Shown: positions 24,848-33,917 of the stretch, in pieces
Layout: each line of letters opens with the position of its first letter
Numbering within the stretch: position 1 is the stretch's first letter
Assembly (NCBI RefSeq): GCF_000368085.1
Contig: NZ_KB849239.1
Span: 942,927 to 983,697, forward strand
Source: Acinetobacter nosocomialis NIPH 2119
Lineage (GTDB): Bacteria; Pseudomonadota; Gammaproteobacteria; Pseudomonadales; Moraxellaceae
DNA length: 40,771 bases
Direction of reading: 5' to 3'
The notes under the pieces: generated by a model
The model's database searches: none
Told to the model about the DNA's origin: nothing
The model's input: only the letters and a program-made list of their open reading frames with translations
Translations under genes and position numbers: made by a program

Positions 24848-25978
24848 ATGAATATTATTAGCCAAAGTGTGCAAAAAGGAAGCGGCAAACTTAAGGTAAT
24901 GGTGAAAGACACTATAGATATTCAAGGTCTAAAAACCATTGCTGGTAGTAAAGCTTTATTAGAAGTTGAACCTGCGCACGATGATGCAGAGGTGGTTAAA
25001 AACATCTTAAAAGCTGATTGCGAAATTATTGGCAAGACAAATTTGCACGAATTGGCTTTTGGCATTACAGGTATTAACCACGCTTTTGGTACACCTATCA
25101 ATCCTAAATATCCTGAACTTATTCCGGGTGGATCTTCGAGTGGTTCAGCCGCGGCAGTTGCAGCAAAACAAGCTGACTTTACTTTAGGGACAGACACAGG
25201 CGGCTCAATTCGTATGCCCGCTGCGTGTTGTGGAGTTTATGGTTTAAAACCGACTTTCGGTCGGGTAAGTCGCAAAGGCGTATACCCGCCGTCAAATTCT
25301 TTAGATTGCGTTGGTCCTTTTGCAAATTCAGTCGAGATGATTGAAAAAGCCATGCAAATTATTGATCCAACTTTTAAGCCAGCTGAATATACGCATACAC
25401 CAAAACTTGCGCTGCTCGATGTCAAAGCAGATGAGATTGTTTGGAACTGTATATATCAAGCACTTCAAAAAGCAAATTTAGAGAGCGTTTTAGAAAAAGT
25501 TGAACATTTTGAAGCAGCTTATGATGCAGGTATGCAGATTATTAACTATGAAAACTGGCAAGCTTTTGGTGAGTTAACCCAAACAGGTTTAATTGGTTCT
25601 GATGTAAATAGTCGTTTATTAAAAGCAGCCCACACCACTTTAGAGCAAGTAAAGCAAGCAGAAGTTGTAAAAGCGCAGCTGACAGAGGAACTCGATGCTT
25701 TATTAGATAAATATGATGCATTGGTTCTGCCGACACTTCCACAAATTCCACCAAAAGTTTCTGAAGCTGAAAATACGGTCGCTTTTTTGAACCTAACCGG
25801 TTTAGTTCGACCATTTAATTTATCAGGACATCCAGCTATTTCAGTGCCACTTGAAACCAGTGAAGGTTTGCCTGTGGGCTTACAGATCGTATCAAAGCAT
25901 CAAAAAGATGAGCAATTATGCGCAATAGCCAAATTTTGTGTTAATGCAATAAATTACAAGGAGTTAGATGATGAATAA
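24848..25978 (+). CDS. iacH: amidase of the indole-acetate cluster
   Basis: A 376-residue amidase-signature hydrolase. The Ser-cisSer-Lys triad is visible as the Lys in VMVKDTID near residue 20, the glycine-serine stretch GGSSSGSAAAVAA near residue 95 and TDTGGSIRMPA near residue 118. It is shorter than most amidases (about 450-500 residues). As IacH of the Acinetobacter iac cluster it may release indole-3-acetate from indole-acetamide or conjugates; this is inferred, since its role is not settled. It is first in the operon and divergent from iacR. Its last codons overlap iacA, whose RBS AAGGAG (25958-25963) lies inside it. Confidence 0.88.
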   Translation: MNIISQSVQKGSGKLKVMVKDTIDIQGLKTIAGSKALLEVEPAHDDAEVVKNILKADCEIIGKTNLHELAFGITGINHAFGTPINPKYPELIPGGSSSGSAAAVAAKQADFTLGTDTGGSIRMPAACCGVYGLKPTFGRVSRKGVYPPSNSLDCVGPFANSVEMIEKAMQIIDPTFKPAEYTHTPKLALLDVKADEIVWNCIYQALQKANLESVLEKVEHFEAAYDAGMQIINYENWQAFGELTQTGLIGSDVNSRLLKAAHTTLEQVKQAEVVKAQLTEELDALLDKYDALVLPTLPQIPPKVSEAENTVAFLNLTGLVRPFNLSGHPAISVPLETSEGLPVGLQIVSKHQKDEQLCAIAKFCVNAINYKELDDE

Positions 25979-27137
25979 GTTGTCTAAAATGGAGTTTGCT
26001 TCTCAAGGCCAAGCAGTTGACTTAGATGCTTTGTGCCAAGAAATTCGTGAGCGTGCCTGTGCAGGTGAATTTGATAATCAGGCCTATGTGAGCCAAGACA
26101 TTATCGAAAAACTTAAAAAAATTGGTGTTTACCGTGCCTTAGTGCCTAAACGTTTTGGTGGTGAAGAATGGTCACCGCGGCAGTTTTGTGAGTTGATCGA
26201 AACTTTATCTAAAGCTGATGGTTCAGTGGGTTGGGTGGCAAGTTTCGGTATGAGCCCTGCGTATTTAGGAAGTTTGCCGGAAGAAACGCTGAAAGAGTTG
26301 TACCAAAATGGGCCGGATGTCGTGTTTGCCGGAGGTATTTTCCCACCTCAGCCTGCCGAAATTACCGATGAAGGTGTAGTGGTACGTGGACGTTGGAAAT
26401 TTTCCAGCGGCTGTATGGGCGCTGACATTGTTGGTGTGGGGATTTCACCTCTTAAAAACAATGAAATGCAAGGTTTACCACGTATGGCCGTGATGCCTGC
26501 CAACAAAGCCAAAATCGAAATGACATGGGACACTGTTGGCCTAAAAGGTACCGGAAGCCATGATTTAGTGGTTGAAGATGTATTGGTCGAAAAGAAATGG
26601 ACCTTTGTACGTGGTGAACCTTCAAAACTCAGCGAGCCATTTTTTAAATATCCATCATTGTCTTTAGCCACTCAAGTCTTAACCGTGGTGGGTATCGGGG
26701 TTGCAGCTGCTGCATTAGAAGAATTTGAAAAATTAGCACCGGGTAAAGCATCTATTACGGGTGGTTCAGAAATTGCCAACCGCCCAGTGACTCAATATGA
26801 GTTTGCTCAAGCTGATGCAGAGTTTCAGGCGGCAAAGTCTTGGTTTTATCAAACCATGGATATTGTCTGGAATGAAATTATTGCTGGTCGTGAAGCAACT
26901 GCTGAACAGATTAGCGATATGCGTCTGGCATGTACGCATGCAGCTCGCGTTTGCGCCAAAGTGACCCGAAAAATGCAAATGCTCGCGGGTATGACAGCGA
27001 TTTATACCAACAATCCATTTAGCCGTTTTGTAAATGACACCAACGTGGTGACCCAGCATGCCTTTATGGGAGATGCAACTTTACAAAATGCAGGTTTGGT
27101 CAGTTTCGGGTTAAAGCCAACCCCAGGTTATCTATAA
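25968..27137 (+). CDS. iacA: indole-3-acetate monooxygenase, acyl-CoA dehydrogenase-like
   Basis: A 389-residue flavin-dependent monooxygenase with the acyl-CoA dehydrogenase fold (group D, DszC/HpaB-like). Seen are the N-terminal helical part with LVPKRFGGEEWSPRQFCELIE, a central beta domain (GRWKFSSGCMGAD, WDTVGLKGTGSHDLVVEDV) and the C-terminal four-helix domain ending near TNVVTQHAFMGDATLQNAGL. The TGSHDLVVEDVLV segment is typical of these oxygenases. In the iac pathway IacA starts indole-acetate attack by hydroxylating the indole ring, using reduced flavin that IacG could supply. Two adjacent ATGs (25968 and 25971) are possible; the second has the better distance (7) from AAGGAG. Confidence 0.9.
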   Translation: MMNKLSKMEFASQGQAVDLDALCQEIRERACAGEFDNQAYVSQDIIEKLKKIGVYRALVPKRFGGEEWSPRQFCELIETLSKADGSVGWVASFGMSPAYLGSLPEETLKELYQNGPDVVFAGGIFPPQPAEITDEGVVVRGRWKFSSGCMGADIVGVGISPLKNNEMQGLPRMAVMPANKAKIEMTWDTVGLKGTGSHDLVVEDVLVEKKWTFVRGEPSKLSEPFFKYPSLSLATQVLTVVGIGVAAAALEEFEKLAPGKASITGGSEIANRPVTQYEFAQADAEFQAAKSWFYQTMDIVWNEIIAGREATAEQISDMRLACTHAARVCAKVTRKMQMLAGMTAIYTNNPFSRFVNDTNVVTQHAFMGDATLQNAGLVSFGLKPTPGYL

Positions 27138-27165
27138 GTTTAAATTTTTAAAAAGGAATATTGAG

Positions 27166-27525
27166 ATGGAAGCTAAAAAACCATTACGCGTGTTGTTTTG
27201 CATGGGTATTAACCAGAACTTTTTTGATGCAGAACCTGCTGAAGCAAAAGCGGTTTGGGCAGCATTTGGTGAAATGTGGAATGGCATTCATGACTTACCT
27301 GGCGTGCATGTTTTTGGAAATCTTGATGATGACCAAAGCATGGTGGGTGCAAGTACGGGCTGGCCTTGGACCACTTATTTGCTTGCAGATGTTCCGGATA
27401 TTGAGACAGTACATGCAGCTTGTAACTTGTTTAGAACGACTGTGGTGGGTGAAGGGCCATACAAACTTTGGAAATATTGCAAAGTTGAAGCTCGTGTTGG
27501 GCGTGAATTGATTATTCAACGTTAA
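27166..27525 (+). CDS. iacB: IacB, small protein of the indole-acetate pathway
   Basis: A 119-residue protein without signal peptide or membrane segment, conserved in iac clusters and of unsettled function. Visible blocks are LFCMGINQNFFDAEPAEAKA at the N-terminus, GWPWTTYLLADVPD near residue 68 and RTTVVGEGPYKLWKYCKVEARVGREL at the end. The size and the central alpha/beta pattern suggest a ferredoxin-like (dimeric alpha-beta barrel) small enzyme or an isomerase-like helper; this is only an impression. It stands 28 bases after iacA with an RBS (AAAAGGAA), and 10 bases before iacI. Its symbol rests on the exact gene order H-A-B-I-C-D-E-F-G. Confidence 0.85.
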   Translation: MEAKKPLRVLFCMGINQNFFDAEPAEAKAVWAAFGEMWNGIHDLPGVHVFGNLDDDQSMVGASTGWPWTTYLLADVPDIETVHAACNLFRTTVVGEGPYKLWKYCKVEARVGRELIIQR

Positions 27526-27535
27526 GGCGAGCGCA

Positions 27536-28063
27536 ATGACTGACAAAGTGAATATTGCAGAAATTATAGAACGGCTAGAACAGTTGGAAGCACATAATGC
27601 CATTCGTAACTGCATAAACCGTTATATGGAAATCTGCGACGAGCTCAATGCAAATACAGATCTTTATGAGTTGATGAATCTTTTTGATCAAGACTGTATT
27701 TGGGAAGGTATTGGTGACAAATATGCCAAATCCTTTGGTCGCTATGATTCTTGGCAGTCGATTTATGACATGTTCAAACGCTATACACAAAAAGAATCTC
27801 ACTTTGTCATGAATGCACATTTTGTAAATTCAGAACAAATTTATGTAAATCAAAATAATGCAAATGCTTCATGGCTGATGTTGCAAACTTCAACTTTTCA
27901 AGATGGCCGTAGTCATCTAAATGCGGCAAAGCTCAAGGTGAAGTTTAAAAAGCAAGCAGATGGAACATGGAAAATTAAACATTTCCAAACACAGAATATT
28001 TTCAGTCGTCCGGTATCGCATTGGCACAGTGAAGCCGAGTTGCCGGTACCTTCCCAGGAATGA
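27536..28063 (+). CDS. iacI: IacI, SnoaL-like protein of the indole-acetate pathway
   Basis: A 175-residue protein of the SnoaL/NTF2-like fold (cystatin-like). The N-terminal helix carries EIIERLEQLEAHNAIRNCIN and RYMEICDELNANTDLYELMN, followed by LFDQDCIWEGIGDKYAKSFG and a beta-rich remainder ending WKIKHFQTQNIFSRPV. The WKI-xHF ending is typical of ring-hydroxylation-linked SnoaL_4 proteins. It has no clear catalytic residues that I can name. The stop overlaps an upstream in-frame ATG of iacC. IacI is an auxiliary protein in iac clusters; its reaction is not established. Confidence 0.85.
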   Translation: MTDKVNIAEIIERLEQLEAHNAIRNCINRYMEICDELNANTDLYELMNLFDQDCIWEGIGDKYAKSFGRYDSWQSIYDMFKRYTQKESHFVMNAHFVNSEQIYVNQNNANASWLMLQTSTFQDGRSHLNAAKLKVKFKKQADGTWKIKHFQTQNIFSRPVSHWHSEAELPVPSQE

Positions 28064-28092
28064 CCCAGAACATATTTAAAAGGACTATTGAT

Positions 28093-29370
28093 ATGAACAG
28101 TATTATCCCAACGCATAACATTGGCATTGATTACGATGCTTTAGTTAAAAGTGACCGTGCCCATACTTCTCTTTATAAAGATGAACGCATTTTTGATGAA
28201 GAGATGGAAAAAATCTTTTATAGCACTTGGGTGTGGGTTGCGCATGCCAGCGAAATTCCGGAAGGCGGAAGCTATAAAACCATTAACATTGGTAAACAGC
28301 CTGTGGTTGTGGTGCGTGACCGTAAAAAGAAAGTCCATGTACTTTTAAACCGTTGCCGTCACCGTGCAGCAACCGTATGCGAACATAAAAAAGGAAAAAC
28401 CAACAGTTTTGTATGCCCATATCACGGTTGGAGTTATGCACTTGATGGCAGTTTACGTGGTGTGCCATCTCCGGAAAGTTACGGCGATTGTTTAGATAAG
28501 TCAGAATTACCGCTGGTGAGTCTACGGGTAGAAGAATATAACGGCATGATCTTCGCTTCATTTAAAGAAGACATTCAACCGCTTGAAGAGTTCCTTGGGC
28601 CTGCGAAAAAATGGATTGACCTGTTTATGAAACAAGGTGCGGGTTATCCAATTAAAGTGTTGGGTGAACACCGCTTCCGTTTTCCGGGTAACTGGAAAAT
28701 CCAGCTTGAAAATACCACCGATGCTTATCACTTCCCGTTGGTACACAAATCATTCTTAAGTTCTGTAGATGAAAAAACCGAAGAACTCTTTAACTTCGAA
28801 AACCAGCCGGGCTTTGTTGAAGACTTAGGTAATGGTCACAGTGTCATGGTGATGATTCCTGAACTGGTCGATTTAGAAGAAGACTTAATGGAGCGACCAA
28901 TTCAAGAGCGTTTCGAAGACTTGGCTCAAGCTTTGCGTGACGAAGGCCATGAAGAGTTAGAAGTACGCCGTATTGTTCGAGCAGTTGGTGGTTCTGGCTT
29001 TAACTTAAATTTATTCCCAAATATTGCATGCTCAATGGCGTTCTTCCGTGTGTTACAGCCAATTTCAGTCGCTGAAACAGAGATTCATCACTCGGTGATT
29101 ACGATGGATGGCGGTCCACAAATTGCCAATCAATATCGCTTACGTTTGCATGAACATTTCCAAGGCCCATTTGGTTTTGGTACGCCAGATGACTCTGAGG
29201 CTTGGGAACGCGTACAACATGGTGCCAACGCCGGTAATGATTTATGGATCATGCTCAACCGCGGTTTACCGGGCGAAGTCAAAACTGAAGATGGCTTAAA
29301 AAGTGATGTCAGTGCTGAAACAGGTATGCGTGCAGCATATCAGCAGTGGAAAAAGATGATGACAGCTTAA
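28093..29370 (+). CDS. iacC: Rieske ring-hydroxylating dioxygenase, large subunit
   Basis: A 425-residue catalytic subunit. The Rieske [2Fe-2S] motif is complete: Cys88-x-His90 (CRHRA) and Cys108-x-x-His111 (CPYHGW). The mononuclear iron site has His213 and His218 in NTTDAYHFPLVH, with the bridging Asp210. It pairs with the small subunit IacD and, for electrons, with the reductase IacF. In the iac pathway this dioxygenase acts late, on the oxidised indole-acetate derivative, giving catechol. A frame-extending ATG at 28060 overlaps iacI. The start at 28093 is chosen because AAAAGGAC lies 8 bases before it. Confidence 0.93.
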   Translation: MNSIIPTHNIGIDYDALVKSDRAHTSLYKDERIFDEEMEKIFYSTWVWVAHASEIPEGGSYKTINIGKQPVVVVRDRKKKVHVLLNRCRHRAATVCEHKKGKTNSFVCPYHGWSYALDGSLRGVPSPESYGDCLDKSELPLVSLRVEEYNGMIFASFKEDIQPLEEFLGPAKKWIDLFMKQGAGYPIKVLGEHRFRFPGNWKIQLENTTDAYHFPLVHKSFLSSVDEKTEELFNFENQPGFVEDLGNGHSVMVMIPELVDLEEDLMERPIQERFEDLAQALRDEGHEELEVRRIVRAVGGSGFNLNLFPNIACSMAFFRVLQPISVAETEIHHSVITMDGGPQIANQYRLRLHEHFQGPFGFGTPDDSEAWERVQHGANAGNDLWIMLNRGLPGEVKTEDGLKSDVSAETGMRAAYQQWKKMMTA

Positions 29371-29380
29371 GGAGAGAGCA

Positions 29381-29866
29381 ATGAATATGAATCTGCAATT
29401 ATTAAATGAAGTCACTGCTTTCATCTGGGCCGAAGCAGATATGTTAGACCATAGCGAGTACCGTGAATGGCTCAATTTATGGAATGAAAAGGGTGTTTAT
29501 ATCATTCCGATTGACCCAAACCTCACAGACTACGAAAACAACTTAAATTATGCCTATGACGATAATCATATGCGTAAGTTACGTGTAGAACGACTCGAAA
29601 ATGGTGAGGCAATTTCTACGGCACCGAAAGCGAATACGGTACGCAGCATTTCGCGAGTACGAGTGATTCAAGATCAAGATGATGAAATCGTTTTACGCTG
29701 TGCTCAAAATTTACGTGAATTCCGTAAAGAAAACCTCAAGCATTACACGGCCGATATTACGTACCATCTAACCCGTGATGCCGATACTGGTTTTAAGATT
29801 AACCGTAAAATCATTAACTTGGTTAACTCAACCGATACCTTAGCTGGTATTAGCTACATTCTTTAG
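29381..29866 (+). CDS. iacD: ring-hydroxylating dioxygenase, small (beta) subunit
   Basis: A 161-residue NTF2-like beta subunit that builds the alpha3-beta3 dioxygenase with IacC. Typical blocks are EVTAFIWAEADMLDHSEYREW near residue 6 and WNEKGVYIIPI. The pattern YDDNHMRKLRVERLENGEA and VRSISRVRV lies in the middle, and the end reads FKINRKIINLVNSTDTL. It carries no metal site, as usual. TAAGGAGAG precedes the ATG, 10 bases after iacC. Confidence 0.92.
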   Translation: MNMNLQLLNEVTAFIWAEADMLDHSEYREWLNLWNEKGVYIIPIDPNLTDYENNLNYAYDDNHMRKLRVERLENGEAISTAPKANTVRSISRVRVIQDQDDEIVLRCAQNLREFRKENLKHYTADITYHLTRDADTGFKINRKIINLVNSTDTLAGISYIL

Positions 29867-29876
29867 GAGCGGTAAC

Positions 29877-30614
29877 ATGAAACAGGTTGTTTTAGTGACA
29901 GGTGCTGCTTCTGGACTCGGTAATGTGATTGCTGAATATTTTGCGAGCCAAGGCCATCAAGTGATTTTGTCAGCAAGCACGCTTGAAAAAGCCGAAAATG
30001 CCAAGGCACAAAGTCAATATGCCCAAAATATGTTTCCTTTAAAGCTGGATATTTCGGTCGAGGCAGATTTTCATGCAGCGGTGCAATGGATTGAAGAGAA
30101 ATTTTCTAAACTTGATGTGTTAATTAACAATGCTACCGTCACTAAAGCAACACCCGTATTAGAAATTACCGCAGCCGATTTTGATTGGGTGACCCAAGTT
30201 AACCAACGCGGCACCTTTCAAGCTTGTCAAATTATTGGCCAATATATGGCCAAAAAAGCTTATGGACGCATCATTAATATGGCGTCTTTAGCGGGACAAA
30301 ACGGTGGTACTGCAACGGGTGCACACTACGCGGCAACCAAAGGGGCCATTGTGACATTAACCAAAATTTTTGCCAAAGAGTTTGCGGCAAAAGGCGTTAC
30401 GGTCAATGCGATTGCACCGGGACCAATGGAGTCACCAATCGTTCATAGTGTGGTGCCAGACGAAAAAATGGAACAGTTCATCCAGAATATTCCGGTTAAA
30501 GCCTTAGGAAGTATGCACTTTATTGCTGAAACTTGTGGGTTGCTTGCGAGTCCAAATGCAAGTTTTGTGACTGGTGCAACATGGGATATTAACGGTGGTT
30601 TATTCATGCGTTAA
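29877..30614 (+). CDS. iacE: SDR-family oxidoreductase of the indole-acetate pathway
   Basis: A 245-residue classical short-chain dehydrogenase. It has TGAASGLG near residue 7, NNATVTKATP near residue 86, the catalytic Ser in NMASLAGQNGG, YAATKGAI with the Tyr/Lys pair near residue 149 and the C-terminal WDINGGLFMR. In the iac pathway IacE acts on an early oxidised indole-acetate intermediate (2-oxoindole-acetate in published work on relatives). It starts 10 bases after iacD with TAGGAGCGG as RBS. The substrate assignment comes from cluster position. Confidence 0.9.
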   Translation: MKQVVLVTGAASGLGNVIAEYFASQGHQVILSASTLEKAENAKAQSQYAQNMFPLKLDISVEADFHAAVQWIEEKFSKLDVLINNATVTKATPVLEITAADFDWVTQVNQRGTFQACQIIGQYMAKKAYGRIINMASLAGQNGGTATGAHYAATKGAIVTLTKIFAKEFAAKGVTVNAIAPGPMESPIVHSVVPDEKMEQFIQNIPVKALGSMHFIAETCGLLASPNASFVTGATWDINGGLFMR

Positions 30615-30648
30615 GCCACAAGCTTAGGCATGAAAAGGGAGTTGAATC

Positions 30649-31602
30649 ATGACTACACTTTATGATGTTGTCGTTAAAAATCGCCATGTGGAAGGTGGAA
30701 ATATTGCAGTTATGGAGTTTGAATCTGCAACTTCTGCTGCATTACCAAAGGTTGAACCCGGTGCACATATTGATGTGCACTTACCGAATGGTATGGTGCG
30801 CCAATATTCGCTTTGCCAAAATCCAAATGACGAAGGAAAGTTCCGCCTTGGGATCTTACGTGACCCTGAATCACGTGGCGGCTCGATTTCTGCATTTGAT
30901 GAAATTAAAGATGGCATGCAAATTCAGGTCAGTGAGCCGAAAAATTTATTCCCACTTTTAAAAGCCAAGCACAGTGTGTTAATTGGCGGTGGAATCGGGA
31001 TTACGCCGTTAATTACGATGGCATATCAACTTGCACATGAAGGTGCATCATTTGAGCTTCACTACTGTGGTGCTAGCCCTGAAAAATGTGCTTTTGTTGA
31101 TGAAATTAAAAATGGTGAGTTAGCAAAATACACAACGTTCCATTTTAAATCTGAAGGGGCAAGCCACAGAGCATTTTTTGAATCTGCCATTAAAGATATT
31201 GACCCTGAAAGTCATATTTATACCTGTGGTCCAGTCGGTTTTATGGACTGGGTGATTAATCTCGCCACAACTCACGATTTTCCTGAGCAGCAAATTCACA
31301 AAGAGTATTTCCAAGTCGAAACTGACACGTCAGGAGATTCATTTGAGGTGGTGGCTGAACGTAGCGGAAAAATCATTATGGTCGAAGCTGGCGAAACCAT
31401 TTTGCAAGCTTTGGCTAAAGAAGGCATCGAGATCGAAATGTCTTGCGAGCAAGGTGTATGTGGAACCTGCATGTGCGATGTGATTGAAGGCGAACCCGAT
31501 CATCGAGATGTTTACTTTACTGACGAAGAAAAGGCCAGCAATGAACAAATATTGGTTTGCTGTTCACGCTCTAAAACACCGAGATTAGTTTTAGATATCT
31601 AA
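30649..31602 (+). CDS. iacF: dioxygenase reductase, FMN/NADH with C-terminal [2Fe-2S] ferredoxin
   Basis: A 317-residue phthalate dioxygenase reductase-type protein that feeds electrons to the Rieske component IacC. Domain order: flavin-binding barrel (about 1-100, RQYSLC near residue 50), NAD-binding domain (about 105-225; IGGGIGITPLITMA, YTCGPVGFMDWV) and a plant-type ferredoxin at the C-terminus. The cluster ligands are Cys266, Cys271, Cys274 and Cys304. RQYS is the FMN signature. The RBS GGGAG lies before the ATG, 34 bases after iacE. Confidence 0.93.
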   Translation: MTTLYDVVVKNRHVEGGNIAVMEFESATSAALPKVEPGAHIDVHLPNGMVRQYSLCQNPNDEGKFRLGILRDPESRGGSISAFDEIKDGMQIQVSEPKNLFPLLKAKHSVLIGGGIGITPLITMAYQLAHEGASFELHYCGASPEKCAFVDEIKNGELAKYTTFHFKSEGASHRAFFESAIKDIDPESHIYTCGPVGFMDWVINLATTHDFPEQQIHKEYFQVETDTSGDSFEVVAERSGKIIMVEAGETILQALAKEGIEIEMSCEQGVCGTCMCDVIEGEPDHRDVYFTDEEKASNEQILVCCSRSKTPRLVLDI

Positions 31603-32604
<1,002 letters not shown>

Positions 32605-32612
32605 GCCCCATT

Positions 32613-32643
32613 AAGCTGATAAATTGAATTGATTTATCAGCTT
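32613..32643 (+). terminator. terminator-like inverted repeat after iacG
   Basis: A perfect 12-bp stem, AAGCTGATAAAT (32613-32624) with ATTTATCAGCTT (32632-32643), has a 7-base loop and a short GTTT behind it. It stands 8 bases after the iacG stop and probably ends the iac transcript, although the T-run is poor. Confidence 0.7.
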
Positions 32644-32802
32644 GTTTACATCTAGCTGACTATCATCAAAACAATTCCAAGGATAAGGAATTTTTGGCAC
32701 ACAATTTGTTTATCAATAAAACAAGATTGCAAATAAGCCAAGACAGTGCACCACCACAGAAGCAAAAGCTTGTCCGGTGACACATGTATAGAGAGGTAAG
32801 GG

Positions 32803-33717
32803 ATGAACCAGTATGTAAGCGATGCATTACTCACATGGACGCACCATATTAAAAGTGTGTGCGGCAATTTTGAAACCGATTTTGACGGAACCCGTAATTT
32901 ATTCATCGGTGAGGTCCAATGCTTTTTACTAGGCGATACCGAAATTGCTTTTATTAAAAACAATGCCAATAAAATTGTCCGAAAAGCCGATGAAATCGAT
33001 CGGGTGAATAATCGTTTTTGTTTTTTGATTTTGCAGTATTCGGGAAAAATGCTGCTCGAGTATAAAAATGAGACTCTAAGTCTGAATGAAGGCGATATTG
33101 TTTTGGTCGACCCAGTCGAAACTATTTCGATGTATCCGCAAGGCTTAGTCAGCCAGATTTCAGTCCATCTGTCGCGTGAAAAATTACTGAAAGAAAATAT
33201 TAGTACCGAATATTTTGGAAAACTGATTACTCAAAATATGAGTGGTTTTTTACTTAAAAATATTTTGAAAAATATGTCTGCTGAAAACATCAAACTTTGG
33301 TACGCAACCGAAGACGGTAATGCTTTTGAAGATGCGTTAATTGCTTTAATCAAACCCACAATCAATTATAAAAATATTAATAGCTCCAATAACCTGATGG
33401 AAAAAGCCGAACGCTATATTATAGAAAACTTAGCAAAACCAGATTTAACACCTAAATTAATTGCAGAGCATATTGGGGTATCGCTGCGTCATCTTTACCG
33501 TTTATTCCTTCAAGAAAATTTATCGATTAACAAATATATACAGCTCAAACGCTTAGAAAAAGTCAAAGCAGATTTGCTTGATAAAAGAAATAAACAAAGC
33601 TCAATTACCCAAGTTGCCTTGAAATGGGGTTTTTGGGACGGTGCTCATTTTTCAAAAATCTTTAAAAAGACTTATGGTATCTCTCCTAAAGAATTTAGAG
33701 AGGGTATGTCGGTTTAA
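32803..33717 (+). CDS. feaR: AraC-family activator of amine oxidation, FeaR-like
   Basis: A 304-residue AraC/XylS regulator. The N-terminal 180 residues are an effector domain, including VCGNF near residue 22, LQYSGKMLLEYKNE and LNEGDIVLVDP. The C-terminal two helix-turn-helix motifs are at about 200-300 (LIAEHIGVSLRHLYRLFLQE; then VALKWGFWDGAHFSKIFKKT and GISPKEFREG). The N-terminal motifs and the genetic setting match E. coli FeaR, activator of tynA and feaB. It lies 200 bases upstream of tynA on the same strand. By analogy, aromatic amines such as phenylethylamine or tyramine should induce it. Confidence 0.85.
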   Translation: MNQYVSDALLTWTHHIKSVCGNFETDFDGTRNLFIGEVQCFLLGDTEIAFIKNNANKIVRKADEIDRVNNRFCFLILQYSGKMLLEYKNETLSLNEGDIVLVDPVETISMYPQGLVSQISVHLSREKLLKENISTEYFGKLITQNMSGFLLKNILKNMSAENIKLWYATEDGNAFEDALIALIKPTINYKNINSSNNLMEKAERYIIENLAKPDLTPKLIAEHIGVSLRHLYRLFLQENLSINKYIQLKRLEKVKADLLDKRNKQSSITQVALKWGFWDGAHFSKIFKKTYGISPKEFREGMSV

Positions 33718-33734
33718 TTCTTTCATCTCTCAAT

Positions 33735-33771
33735 GTCATTTTTAGACAAATCCGACGTCATTCTTGAACAA
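33735..33771 (+). promoter_or_regulatory. candidate FeaR operator: direct repeat spaced 22 bases
   Basis: GTCATTTTTAGACAA (33735-33749) and GTCATTCTTGAACAA (33757-33771) agree at 12 of 15 positions and start 22 bases apart, two helical turns. This is the usual geometry of AraC-family sites. A TGNCA-plus-downstream-A-run motif has been proposed for E. coli FeaR; the first copy (TGTCA, then AAA) resembles it, though not exactly in spacing. Confidence 0.5.
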
Positions 33772-33799
33772 GCTAGCCCTATGTAACTGTGTTGAAATT

Positions 33800-33865
33800 A
33801 AATTCATTAGAGCAGGTTAGATAAGCTTAATAACCATAAAACTATTAAGTTGGTCTAATGAATTT
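33800..33865. repeat. 12-base inverted repeat upstream of tynA
   Basis: AAATTCATTAGA (33800-33811) and TCTAATGAATTT (33854-33865) are perfect inverted copies separated by 42 bases, in the leader or promoter of tynA. They could be a second operator pair or an RNA stem; neither can be decided from sequence. Confidence 0.5.
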
Positions 33866-33917
33866 CACTCACAGGAAAGTGCATTTTAACTGTCTGATTC
33901 AGATAGTTCAGGGATAG

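Noticed and set aside
27161..27511. Open frame of 116 codons overlapping iacB in another frame
   Set aside because: iacB has the RBS, the matching operon spacing and a sensible protein composition; the other frame is rich in Cys, Trp and Met and looks like a shadow.
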